The position numbers were made by a program, and so were the translations under genes. From assembly GCF_009668025.1 (NCBI RefSeq), contig NZ_WJXZ01000009.1, positions 372,001 to 436,000 of the forward strand: 64,000 nt of DNA. Reading direction: 5' to 3'. Under the pieces are notes generated by a model. It searched no databases. It saw nothing but the letters and a program-made list of their open reading frames with translations, and was not told the origin of the DNA. Shown here in pieces: positions 42,327-56,915 of the stretch (its first letter is position 1; every line of letters starts with the position of its first letter). This stretch comes from Larkinella terrae (GTDB lineage Bacteria; Bacteroidota; Bacteroidia; Cytophagales; Spirosomataceae).

Positions 42327-43400
42327 ATGAAACAATGGTTTATCCTGGATCGGAGTGACTGGCTGCTTCTTCTGGGACAGTACCCGGTCCTGCCGTTTGT
42401 TAACTATTTTATGCTCGGGGAACCGTACCTCACCGATGCTACATTATTTTGGTTCATCACGATTTCCACAGCGTTGGCGTATTTTTTGTTTGTCTGGCTG
42501 ATGGACAGCTGGCGCAAATACATCCTATTCCGCTTTCCGGCCCTGAATCAGTCCACCCTACGGATTGCGACATCGCTGAGTGTTTATATCGTCCTGACCT
42601 GGTTTCTTTGCGCGCTTAACTTTTGGTTTTATGAACTGGCCGATTCACCCGGTTACCAATTCTCATTGGCTAAATTTGGCGGTATGGCCCTCCTCGGTAC
42701 CGTGTTCAACGTGCTGTCAGCGAGCATTTTTGAAGCCATCTATTTTCACAGCCAATGGCGGCAGACGCTGGTGCGGGAATACGAATTAAAGCAACTGAAT
42801 ACCCAGCAACAACTCGATGTGCTGAAACAACAGGTCAATCCCCACTTTCTGTTCAACAGTCTCAACTCACTCATTGCCCTGATTGGCGAGGACCCCGGCC
42901 AGGCGGAGTCCTTTGCTGAAGAACTCAGCTCAGTGTATCGGTACGTGTTGCGAACCAACCGCAGCGAGGGTCCGAGCAGCAACGTGCTCGACTTAACTCA
43001 ACACCTGACCGACCTGGACTCGGAATTGAGGTTTATCCAGTCATACTATCATTTGCTGAAAACGCGTCACGGCTGCGGCCTGGATCTGAGCATTCGCGTC
43101 GATGAGCGGTTTGGCCCCTATCTCCTTCCTCCCCTTACCTTGCAACTGCTGGTTGAAAATGCCGTAAAACACAATAGTACGTTACCCGAACAACCGTTAC
43201 GAATTCAGATTAGCACTGACGAGCGGGGTACGTTGCAGGTTCACAACAACATTCAGCGGAAGCAAATGCGGGTGCTGAGCAACGGCGTGGGACTGAGTAA
43301 TATTCTGGCGAAATATGCGATGCTGGGCCAGCCCGCGCCCGACATTCAGGAAGCTAACAGTGAGTTTATCGTGACGCTTCAGCTCATCAAGGCGGATTAA
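42327..43400 (+). CDS. LytS/YehU-type sensor histidine kinase
   Basis: This 357-residue protein has four transmembrane helices in the first 140 residues, then a coiled coil (REYELKQLNTQQQLDVLKQQ) and the kinase motif VNPHFLFNSLNSL with His173 as the phosphoacceptor. The ATPase part has LLVENAVKHN and NGVGLSNI. The family normally signals to a LytTR response regulator encoded next door. Here the following gene is a minus-strand dioxygenase, so the kinase is an orphan within this window. Confidence 0.92.
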   Translation: MKQWFILDRSDWLLLLGQYPVLPFVNYFMLGEPYLTDATLFWFITISTALAYFLFVWLMDSWRKYILFRFPALNQSTLRIATSLSVYIVLTWFLCALNFWFYELADSPGYQFSLAKFGGMALLGTVFNVLSASIFEAIYFHSQWRQTLVREYELKQLNTQQQLDVLKQQVNPHFLFNSLNSLIALIGEDPGQAESFAEELSSVYRYVLRTNRSEGPSSNVLDLTQHLTDLDSELRFIQSYYHLLKTRHGCGLDLSIRVDERFGPYLLPPLTLQLLVENAVKHNSTLPEQPLRIQISTDERGTLQVHNNIQRKQMRVLSNGVGLSNILAKYAMLGQPAPDIQEANSEFIVTLQLIKAD

Positions 43401-43450
43401 GAGATCGCAACCAGGTTACCAAAGATCGAACGACTTAAAAACCGCCCCCT

Positions 43451-44188
43451 TCAAACCGCTAATATATACCTTCCTTTTTCGCCAATGCGTTGCCGCGTCT
43501 CTTCGGTTATGTATCGGCTTTGGTCGATTTGCTGAGGCTGGTCCCGGGTACAGAAATAACTGTGAATGCTACGCCGGTCTTTATCAGTCAGATTGGTGGT
43601 ACCACCGTGCCAAACGTGCGAATTAAAGATAAAAACCGAACCTGCAGGTGCAATAATTCGGATTTCATCGGGGTGTTTATCACTTGGATCAGCCATCGCT
43701 TCATCGGGCAATAGGCCGATCTTATGCGTTTTCGGAACGATGCGCGTGGAGCCGTTGAATTCCGTAAAATCGTCTAATAACCAGATGCTGTTGCAGACCT
43801 GATAGGAGCCGTTGACCACCGTATTTCTCCAATCGACATGGAGTTTCTGATGTCCTTTACCCGGTTTGGCGGCCCGATAGTTCAGTGACGACAGCTTGTA
43901 TTCCTGCCCCAAAACGGCTTCAATGCCCGCAAGCACACGGGGGTGGGTGTAAAACACATCGAAAACCTGCCCCTTATTAACCAAATCGGCCAACCGATCA
44001 GCGCCCTCTTCTTTGGGATGGCGGATGTATTTCGACTGAGCCAGTTCATTTCCCGCATCCTCCCCTTCCGATTCCATTAACTGGGCCAACCGGTCATTGA
44101 TTTGGTTTACCCGTTCGGGAGTCAAAAGTTGCCCTAAATTCAGGTAACCGTACGTATCTAAAAAATCGATCTCCTCCTGGGTAAGCAT
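43451..44188 (-). CDS. Phytanoyl-CoA dioxygenase (PhyH) family protein
   Basis: This 245-residue Fe(II)/2-oxoglutarate-dependent oxygenase-like protein has LHVDWRN, giving His117 and Asp119 as metal ligands, and FNSHVWHGG with the distal His (191 or 194). A later Arg in DKDRRSIHSYF would bind 2-oxoglutarate. PhyH proteins hydroxylate diverse small molecules, and the substrate here is not evident. It lies 168 bp after the xylanase start on the same strand and converges with the kinase gene. Membership in the xylan locus is uncertain, since no enzyme of this type is standard in xylan breakdown. Confidence 0.85.
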   Translation of the reverse strand: MLTQEEIDFLDTYGYLNLGQLLTPERVNQINDRLAQLMESEGEDAGNELAQSKYIRHPKEEGADRLADLVNKGQVFDVFYTHPRVLAGIEAVLGQEYKLSSLNYRAAKPGKGHQKLHVDWRNTVVNGSYQVCNSIWLLDDFTEFNGSTRIVPKTHKIGLLPDEAMADPSDKHPDEIRIIAPAGSVFIFNSHVWHGGTTNLTDKDRRSIHSYFCTRDQPQQIDQSRYITEETRQRIGEKGRYILAV

Positions 44189-44356
44189 GGCAACAGCGTT
44201 TGATGATCTGAATGAATTGTAAAATAAACTAGGCCAAAAAGGGAAATAGCAATGGAGAATGAGTTAGAAAACCTTTAAAAGTAATGATTTGCTACTTACT
44301 GTGTTCAATGTCAATCGGTACGATTGCTCCCGGCGCATCAATAACGACCCGATTTC

Positions 44357-45418
44357 TCAAAATTGTACTACCCGATCAAACGCCTTCTTGGGCCGTCCGT
44401 TCTGATCAAACAACAACGGATAATCCTTACGGCCCGGAACCGGAAAATTGTCCAGCCAGGAGGAGCGGTCGGACAGGTTCCAAAATGTAACACCCGTAAT
44501 CTTATCGCGGTGCTTCCGAAACAGGTCGAATACCATTTTGTATTGAGCAGCTTGCTTTTCGTCCATTTCCGGCGTAAACTCACTTTTGTCCGTATCCCGA
44601 TGGTCCCTGCGCTCGTGTTCTTTGGGGTAAACGGACATATCCACTTCCGTAAACTGAAGTTTCAGCCCCAGGCTGGCAAATTTCAGAATGGAAGCTTCGA
44701 GCTCCTGGGCGGAAGGCTCATAAATTGACCAGTGCGCCTGGAGCCCTACCCCATTAATCGGGACTCCCTTGTCTTTTAGTTTCTTCACCAACTGATAAAT
44801 CCGGTCCCGCTTCGACGGATTTTCGGTGTTGTAATCATTGTAAAACAATTGGGCCGCCGGATCCGCTTCGTGGGCAAATTCAAAGGCTTTCTCGATGTAA
44901 TCTTCGCCAATAATTTCGTAAAACTTCGATTTTCGGTAGAGGTCAGGGCCCGCATCCGGAACGGCTTCGTTCACCACGTCCCAGGCGTAAATTTTACCCT
45001 TGTAACGGCCCACCACATCCGAAATATGCCGTTTCAAACGGGCCAGCAGCACCTCCCGGCTTACGGTTTTTCCCGTTGAATCGGTAAAAAACCAGCGGGG
45101 TGTCTGGTTGTGCCAGCAGAGCGTGTGCCCCCGCAGTTTGATGTTATTCTGCTGCGCGAAATCAGCGATGGCGTCGGCGTCTTTCCAGTTATAGCGGTTT
45201 TCCTCCGGATGAATCGGCCCCATCTTCATCGCATTTTCGGGCGTCATGCTGTTGAAATGGGTTTTGATCAGTTCGGCATCCGGGCCGGGTTGCACCATCC
45301 GTGGGTTGACGGCTACCCCAATCGGGAAGTAGTTTTTGTAATAATCTTTCAGTCCTTTTTCGGGCGCTACGAAGGCGATTGTCAACGCAATCAATCCATA
45401 AAAGCTTAATTTACGCAT
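44357..45418 (-). CDS. Endo-1,4-beta-xylanase, GH10
   Basis: This enzyme cleaves internal xylan bonds with retention. The 353-residue single-domain GH10 has a short hydrophobic N-terminus (residues 1-18). TPENAMKMGPI and GHTLCWHNQTP are substrate-site motifs. The acid/base Glu151 lies in WDVVNEA and the nucleophile Glu258 in LQFTEVDMS. There is no carbohydrate-binding module. It is the distal enzyme of the xylan locus, 205 bp after a GH43 gene with a hairpin in the gap. Without a strong signal it may be periplasmic or exported by another route. Confidence 0.95.
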   Translation of the reverse strand: MRKLSFYGLIALTIAFVAPEKGLKDYYKNYFPIGVAVNPRMVQPGPDAELIKTHFNSMTPENAMKMGPIHPEENRYNWKDADAIADFAQQNNIKLRGHTLCWHNQTPRWFFTDSTGKTVSREVLLARLKRHISDVVGRYKGKIYAWDVVNEAVPDAGPDLYRKSKFYEIIGEDYIEKAFEFAHEADPAAQLFYNDYNTENPSKRDRIYQLVKKLKDKGVPINGVGLQAHWSIYEPSAQELEASILKFASLGLKLQFTEVDMSVYPKEHERRDHRDTDKSEFTPEMDEKQAAQYKMVFDLFRKHRDKITGVTFWNLSDRSSWLDNFPVPGRKDYPLLFDQNGRPKKAFDRVVQF

Positions 45419-45473
45419 GGTAAAAATGGGTTAGGAAAACCTGTAAGGTCTAATTCTAAATTTTATATGTTTT

Positions 45474-45539
45474 TGCCCCCCACCCCCTAAAGGGGGCTTT
45501 GAAATACCGATTAAAGCCCCCTTTAGGGGGTGGGGGGCA
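45474..45539. repeat. CCCCCTAAAGGGGG-family hairpin, copy 2
   Basis: TGCCCCCCACCCCCTAAAGG and on (45474-45500) pairs perfectly over 27 nt with 45513-45539, with a 12-nt loop. It lies in the gap between the GH43 gene and the xylanase gene on the same strand. Confidence 0.85.
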
Positions 45540-45623
45540 GAACGAAGCAAGGGAACTTCTACATTTTAGACTGCTTCTTCAAGACTTTACAGGTTTGAAC
45601 TCGGTGTGAACTTCAAATAATAC

Positions 45624-46676
45624 TTATTTGTAAGCGTCAATCGTTTTAATCGTCCCATCCGGATTGTAGGTCAGTTCGGTTACTTTGACGTTCCGAAGGT
45701 GCGTCTTACCCGAGAGCTGGACATCGTGGTAAAACAGGTACCATTTGCTGCCAACCTGCACAATGGAGTGATGATTAGTCCAGCCCAGTACCGGTTTTAA
45801 GACGACGCCTTTGTACGTAAACGGTCCGTACGGGTTGTCGCCGATGGCATAACAAAGGTTGTGTGTGTCGCCGGTTGAATAGGAAAAGTAATATTTACCC
45901 TTGTACTGATGCAGCCAGGCGGCTTCAAAAAACCGCTTGTCGTTGTCCTGCTCCCGGAACGGTTTTCCGTTTTCATCCAGAATCTGCACCTCCCGCACCG
46001 GCTCGGCGAAGCTTTTCATATCGGCACTCAACCGGGCCACGCTCGGCAGGTAAGCAACCTCGTCTTTCTTCTTTAAAGCGCCTTTCGGGTTGTATTGGTT
46101 GTTGTCCCAGCGTTGTAATTGCCCCCCCCAGATTCCCCCGAAATACAGGTATGCCTTGCCGTCGGTATCCTGAAAAACCGTGGGGTCGATGCTGTAACTT
46201 CCCTTGATGGGCTCCGGTTCGGCCTTAAACGGCCCGGTGGGGCTTTTGCTGGTTGCAACTCCAATCCGGAAAATATCCTGTTTGTCTTTGGCCGGGAAAT
46301 ACAGGTAATAAATACCGTTTTTGTACGTCGCATCGGGTGCCCAGAGCTGACGGCCCGCCCAGGGGATGTCTTTGAGGTCGAGTGCCACACCATTGTCCTT
46401 CACGGGCCCGCCTATTTTATCCATCGACAAAATGTGGTAGTCACGCATGGCGAAATGGCCACCCTCATCGTCCTCCTTGACGTTCTTCGCATCAATGTCG
46501 TGCGAAGGATAAATGTAGATTTTGCCATTGAAAACGTGCGCGGAGGGGTCGGCCGTGTAAATGTGGGACACGAGCGGTTGCGAAATCGGCGTTTTACCCC
46601 CGCTGGTTTGCGCGAGGTTGGTCAGCGAGTATCCCATCAACGCTGGCAGAATTAGAATTGTGTAGATCCGTCTCAT
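45624..46676 (-). CDS. GH43 family glycoside hydrolase
   Basis: This 350-residue enzyme has a signal peptide ending LAQ (about residue 23). It is a five-bladed propeller with TADPSAHVFNGKIYIYPSHD, carrying the catalytic-base Asp; YSIDPTVFQDTDGKAYLYFGG, with the pKa-modulating Asp; and RFFEAAWLHQYKGKYYFSYS, with the acid Glu. The family includes beta-xylosidases and alpha-L-arabinofuranosidases; the subfamily is not certain. It lies between an esterase and the GH10 xylanase, so removal of arabinose from, or trimming of, xylo-oligosaccharides is likely. Confidence 0.92.
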   Translation of the reverse strand: MRRIYTILILPALMGYSLTNLAQTSGGKTPISQPLVSHIYTADPSAHVFNGKIYIYPSHDIDAKNVKEDDEGGHFAMRDYHILSMDKIGGPVKDNGVALDLKDIPWAGRQLWAPDATYKNGIYYLYFPAKDKQDIFRIGVATSKSPTGPFKAEPEPIKGSYSIDPTVFQDTDGKAYLYFGGIWGGQLQRWDNNQYNPKGALKKKDEVAYLPSVARLSADMKSFAEPVREVQILDENGKPFREQDNDKRFFEAAWLHQYKGKYYFSYSTGDTHNLCYAIGDNPYGPFTYKGVVLKPVLGWTNHHSIVQVGSKWYLFYHDVQLSGKTHLRNVKVTELTYNPDGTIKTIDAYK

Positions 46677-46735
46677 AAAAACTATTGCACATAGGGTTAA
46701 CGAAATAAATTTATCGATCAGCTAAGCTCAAGTGC

Positions 46736-48676
<1,941 letters not shown>

Positions 48677-48720
48677 TTAGGTAAGGTTTACTGGCTGTTT
48701 AATTTTTAGATTCCCCTTCT

Positions 48721-48954
48721 TATTGCCCCCCACCCCCAAAAGGGGGCTTTTAATAGTCTGAAAAAGCCCCCTTTTGGGCAGGGCTGTTAAGTGCTGTTAA
48801 AATTTGCCCCCAACCCCCTAAAGGGGGCTTAAATATCCGGATTTGAGAGCCCCCTTTAGGGGGTTGGGGGCAAAAAGGGCCCGGAAATTGGCCCTTTAAA
48901 TGATAACCACACGAGCACTTAACAGCCCTGCCCTAGAGGGGGTGGGGGGCAATA
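48721..48954. mobile_element. Split hairpin carrying a 158-bp MITE-like element with 20-bp terminal inverted repeats
   Basis: The outer CCCCCCACCCCC/GGGGGTGGGGGG hairpin is split: its left part lies at 48721-48775 and the remainder at 48934-48954. Between them is 48776-48933 (158 bp), bounded by GGGCAGGGCTGTTAAGTGCT (48776-48795) and its exact reverse complement (48914-48933). Inside that lies another complete hairpin of the same family (48805-48872). No transposase is encoded and no target duplication is obvious. It occupies the gap between two esterase genes. Confidence 0.65.
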
Positions 48955-48962
48955 AGCAATTC

Positions 48963-50138
<1,176 letters not shown>

Positions 50139-50141
50139 TTA

Positions 50142-50205
50142 CCCCAACCCCCTGAAGGGGGCTAAGCTCTGCCACTTTTTAGCCCCCTTTAGGGGGTTGG
50201 GGCTA
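50142..50205. repeat. CCCCCTAAAGGGGG-family hairpin, copy 4
   Basis: CCCCAACCCCCTGAAGGGGG and on (50142-50164) pairs with the stretch ending at 50204 with one mismatch and a 15-nt loop. It lies between two esterase genes of the xylan locus and touches the stop codon of the gene ending at 50209. Confidence 0.8.
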
Positions 50206-50208
50206 ATC

Positions 50209-52459
<2,251 letters not shown>

Positions 52460-52510
52460 GAGTAAAGGGTTAAGAGATTAGTGACAGGTGAAAGAAAGCA
52501 AACGGTTTAT

Positions 52511-53377
<867 letters not shown>

Positions 53378-53460
53378 TTAACAGCTATTTCATCTGGATT
53401 CAAGGTATTATTTTCTCTTCGATTTATCCTGGTTTTGAAGTCTCGAAGCAGAATGAAGCT

Positions 53461-55035
53461 TTATTTTTTTGTAAGCGAATCCGTCACACGGAAAAAATCA
53501 AAGTCGGCATACCCGCCCGGGTTCGCGGTGGCGTAGGCAAACAGCCCGAACCGGTATCCCATAAAATGCGGAATGGTGTACGGCATCTTCAATGGCTCGC
53601 CGATGGACTGCCACGCTTTTCCGACCAGGCTGTAATAGAATTGCGCGATGTCGGCCCGGTTGGTGAAGTTGCACTCGGCTTTCAGGTAGACGTTTTTTTG
53701 CTTCAGCGAAACGCGCTCGACCTCCACCGGTTTTCCGGAAGCGGCACTCACCATAACGATGAAAGTCTGGCCGTTCTCCCGTTTGACGCCCACCAGCCCG
53801 TAGTTTTTCTGCAACAGGCTCAACCCGGCGAAATCCCCATCCTTCAGGTTGGAGACGTCGATCGCCGTCGAACCCGAACATTCCGGGCCGATGGTTCGCT
53901 GCGTCAGGGTGTTGCGGGCCAGCACGAATGAGGTATCGACGCGACCGGTTTTCAGCCGCAAAAAGCCCTTCCGATCGCGAACGGACCAGAAGCTGTTGTC
54001 AGGATTGTGGTTCCACTGCCACACGAGCGGCAAGGCCCGGTCACCGGTTTTTCGGGTAAATTCGTCGGAAGCTACCAAGCTCGGAATCAGGCCTTTGCTG
54101 GCGGGCAGATCGAGCGTTTCGGGTACTTTGCCGTTGATTCCCAGCACCGGCCAGCCGTCTGCCCAGGTCACCGGAACCAGGTACGGAATGCGCCCGACCC
54201 CGCCAAAATCCCGGAACAGGTAAGCATACCATTTCCCGTCCGGCGTATCGATCAAACCGCCCTGCGCCACCCCCAAATCCTGGAGTGCGACGCGGCCTTC
54301 CCACGGCCCCGTGATCCGGTCGGCCCGGTGGATCACCACCGTCCGCATCCCGCCTTTGGGCCAGGTGATGTTGAAAAGATAATACGTTCCGTTCACTTTA
54401 AAGAGCTGCGAACCTTCGGCGGGTAAACCGCCGTTCGTGCCCGAAGGCGTGCTGGCATTTTCGATGAGCACCTGCTCGGTCGTCCCCGGTTTGACGCCCG
54501 ACGCATCCGCCGTCAGCTCGACCAGCCGGATTTTGCCTCCTCCATAAATCAGGTACACCCGGCCATCATCATCAAAAAACAGGCTGTGATCGTGGTAGGC
54601 GGGTTTGAACGACGTCGCTTTCCACGGCCCTTTTTCAATATTTTTGGTGCTATAGATGTACGTTTTACCCGTCGTTTGGGCAAAAGTGGTTGCATAGTAC
54701 GTGCCGTTGTGATACCGCAGGCTACTGGCCCACGAACCCCTGCCGTAGCTGCTTTTGCCATTCGTCAGGTTCAGCGCATCGACACTCGCAAGCGTGTCGT
54801 AGGCGTAATTTACTAACTTCCAGTTGACCAGATCGCTCGATTTCATAATCGGCAGTCCCGGACTCAGGTGCATGGTCGTGCTGCTCATGTAATAGGTTTT
54901 ACCCACCCGGATCATCGCCAGATCCGGCACGTCGGCAAAGAGAATCGGATTCCGGGCGGTCTGGGCGTTCAGCCCCAAAACCGTACCCAGCAGCATTATT
55001 GTGACTAAAACCGCCAGAAGAAACTGCCTTTTCAT
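53461..55035 (-). CDS. GH43 family glycoside hydrolase with C-terminal sandwich domain
   Basis: I start at the ATG at 55035; a GTG five codons upstream is in frame. The 524-residue protein has a signal peptide ending LNAQ, a GH43 propeller (about 25-310) and a C-terminal concanavalin-like domain (about 325-520) as in beta-xylosidases. DVPDLAMIRVGKTYYMSSTT carries the base Asp, YHDHSLFFDDDGRVYLIYGG the second Asp, and PAEGSQLFKVNGTYYLF the acid Glu. It is likely a xylosidase or arabinofuranosidase. It lies beside another GH43 gene with a different sequence, so the two probably differ in specificity. Confidence 0.93.
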   Translation of the reverse strand: MKRQFLLAVLVTIMLLGTVLGLNAQTARNPILFADVPDLAMIRVGKTYYMSSTTMHLSPGLPIMKSSDLVNWKLVNYAYDTLASVDALNLTNGKSSYGRGSWASSLRYHNGTYYATTFAQTTGKTYIYSTKNIEKGPWKATSFKPAYHDHSLFFDDDGRVYLIYGGGKIRLVELTADASGVKPGTTEQVLIENASTPSGTNGGLPAEGSQLFKVNGTYYLFNITWPKGGMRTVVIHRADRITGPWEGRVALQDLGVAQGGLIDTPDGKWYAYLFRDFGGVGRIPYLVPVTWADGWPVLGINGKVPETLDLPASKGLIPSLVASDEFTRKTGDRALPLVWQWNHNPDNSFWSVRDRKGFLRLKTGRVDTSFVLARNTLTQRTIGPECSGSTAIDVSNLKDGDFAGLSLLQKNYGLVGVKRENGQTFIVMVSAASGKPVEVERVSLKQKNVYLKAECNFTNRADIAQFYYSLVGKAWQSIGEPLKMPYTIPHFMGYRFGLFAYATANPGGYADFDFFRVTDSLTKK

Positions 55036-55074
55036 TTTATCCTTATTCACTCACACAATCACTAATACACACAA

Positions 55075-56763
55075 TTATTTGTACATCGGGTCATTTCCCG
55101 CGTATTTCAGGTATTGGAACGATGCCGTGTTGGCCGATTGCTGCCCGGACGAGGTCGCGTACAATCCGTACAGGCACCCGATAAACCCACCCGCAACTTT
55201 GGTGCTCAAAAATTTGGCGTCAACCTTGTCTTTCAGCAAGTTCCAGGTTTTGGCATCGGTCGAAACATGAAAGCTGTAGGTGTCTCCCTGCGAACTGATG
55301 CGCAGCCCCACCTTCCCGGTTTTGGTTGTCATCGGCACTTCGGTCAGCAGTTCCATCTCTTTCGATCGCGGCTTGCTTTGAAAGAGTTGCAGCACGTCCT
55401 TCCCTTGAGCTTGTGAATGGCACAGCCAGTAGAAGTGGTCTTCATCCTGAAGAATGATCAAACCGGCTTTTTCTTTTTCTGATTGGGGCGAAAATGCCAG
55501 CTCGGTTTCGGCGGTGCTGAACAGGTGCTGCTGCCGTTTTCCGATGAAGGCCGGATTGCCCGGGTCCATAACGGTTTCGGGCTTGAGTTTCAGCGTCAGT
55601 CCCTGTTTCTTCGAAAGCGAATACCAGCTTTTATCCAGCGTCCGCATAAACAGCAGCGTCGGGTCCAGTTCTTTGTCGAAGGTCAGCGTGTAGGCAAAGT
55701 TGCCCGACTGCGGCAGCGCGCCCTTGAGTTTCACTTCCTTGTACGAAACCGGGTAGCGGTACGAAATCGCTTTCTCGCCGTGCTCGATCATCGGCCAGTC
55801 GTCTTGCCAGGTGACGGGCGCAATGAACGTTTCCCGGCCGGTGTTGTAAAAATCGCCTTCATAGGGCCGGACGGCCAGAAAAATGCAATACATTTTACCA
55901 TCGGGTCCATCGACAAACTGGGCGTGACCCGCCGATGTAATGGCGTCTTTTCGGTCGGCGGGTAATTCGCGCTGGGTCAGGATCGGATTGCCCTCAAAAG
56001 GCACATACGGCCCCCAAACATCCTTACTTCGCAGCACCACCTCCGAATGGTTGACTGAGGTTCCGCCTTCGGCCGCGTAGAGGTAATACCAGCCATTTCG
56101 TTTCATAATGTGGGGCGCTTCAATCCACACCGGTTTTTTGCTGAGGTCCACTCCGCCGTTTACCAACTGTTTTTCTTCCCCAGCCACTTTCAGATTCCGG
56201 TAATCAAACTCATACATCCGAATGGTCCGGTGACCCGCGTACAGCGGTTTTCGGTCGGGGGCGTCGCTGTTGTAAAGGATGTAGGCTTTGTCGGTTTCCG
56301 CGTCAAAATAAATCGACGGATCGATGCCCCGGACCGACGGAATCTTCACCGGATCGCTCCAGGGACCGGCCGGATTTTTCGCCGTTACGACAAAATTGCC
56401 GTCGTGATCGATGTCAGTGCAGGTCAGGTAGTACGTGCCTTTGTAATAACTGATGGCCGGAGCAAACAGGCCCCGAGTCAGCTTTTCGCCCATGAAATCC
56501 ATCTGGGAAGGCCGGTCGATGACGTTCCCGATCTGTTTCCAGTTCTTCAAATCCTGGCTGTGAAAAACCGGGATGCCGGGAAAATACGAAAATGTGGAAT
56601 TAACGAGGTAATAATCCGCCCCTACCTTTACGATGCTCGGGTCAGGATAAAAACCGGTCAGGATCGGGTTGACCAGCGTCGTCTGAGCCATGGCGGAGTT
56701 ACTCAGAATGAAACAAAATGCCGTTAATACGGCCGCGCAAAAACGTTTTATCATGTTCATCAT
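55075..56763 (-). CDS. GH43 family glycoside hydrolase, beta-xylosidase-like
   Basis: The start is probably 56763 (MMNMIKRFC), though ATGs at 56781, 56760 and 56754 are also possible. The roughly 562-residue protein has a signal peptide ending AMAQ and a GH43 propeller: FYPDPSIVKVGADYYLVNST with the base Asp, RGIDPSIYFD, and VWIEAPHIMKRNGWYYLYAA with the acid Glu. A C-terminal sandwich domain (from about 350) is typical of xylan beta-xylosidases that use Ca for loop binding. It is the first enzyme gene after SusD in the xylan locus. Confidence 0.93.
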   Translation of the reverse strand: MMNMIKRFCAAVLTAFCFILSNSAMAQTTLVNPILTGFYPDPSIVKVGADYYLVNSTFSYFPGIPVFHSQDLKNWKQIGNVIDRPSQMDFMGEKLTRGLFAPAISYYKGTYYLTCTDIDHDGNFVVTAKNPAGPWSDPVKIPSVRGIDPSIYFDAETDKAYILYNSDAPDRKPLYAGHRTIRMYEFDYRNLKVAGEEKQLVNGGVDLSKKPVWIEAPHIMKRNGWYYLYAAEGGTSVNHSEVVLRSKDVWGPYVPFEGNPILTQRELPADRKDAITSAGHAQFVDGPDGKMYCIFLAVRPYEGDFYNTGRETFIAPVTWQDDWPMIEHGEKAISYRYPVSYKEVKLKGALPQSGNFAYTLTFDKELDPTLLFMRTLDKSWYSLSKKQGLTLKLKPETVMDPGNPAFIGKRQQHLFSTAETELAFSPQSEKEKAGLIILQDEDHFYWLCHSQAQGKDVLQLFQSKPRSKEMELLTEVPMTTKTGKVGLRISSQGDTYSFHVSTDAKTWNLLKDKVDAKFLSTKVAGGFIGCLYGLYATSSGQQSANTASFQYLKYAGNDPMYK

Positions 56764-56915
56764 TCGGTTACAGTCAATCATTTACCGGCTCACCAATATT
56801 TATACTTTTCCGGTCCAGGCCGGAATGTTCAGGATTTAAATCAAAAATGTAGGAGAATGAAAATTTCCTTACATTTTACACTACGATTTCACCTAGCATC
56901 TACCATTTTACTTAC

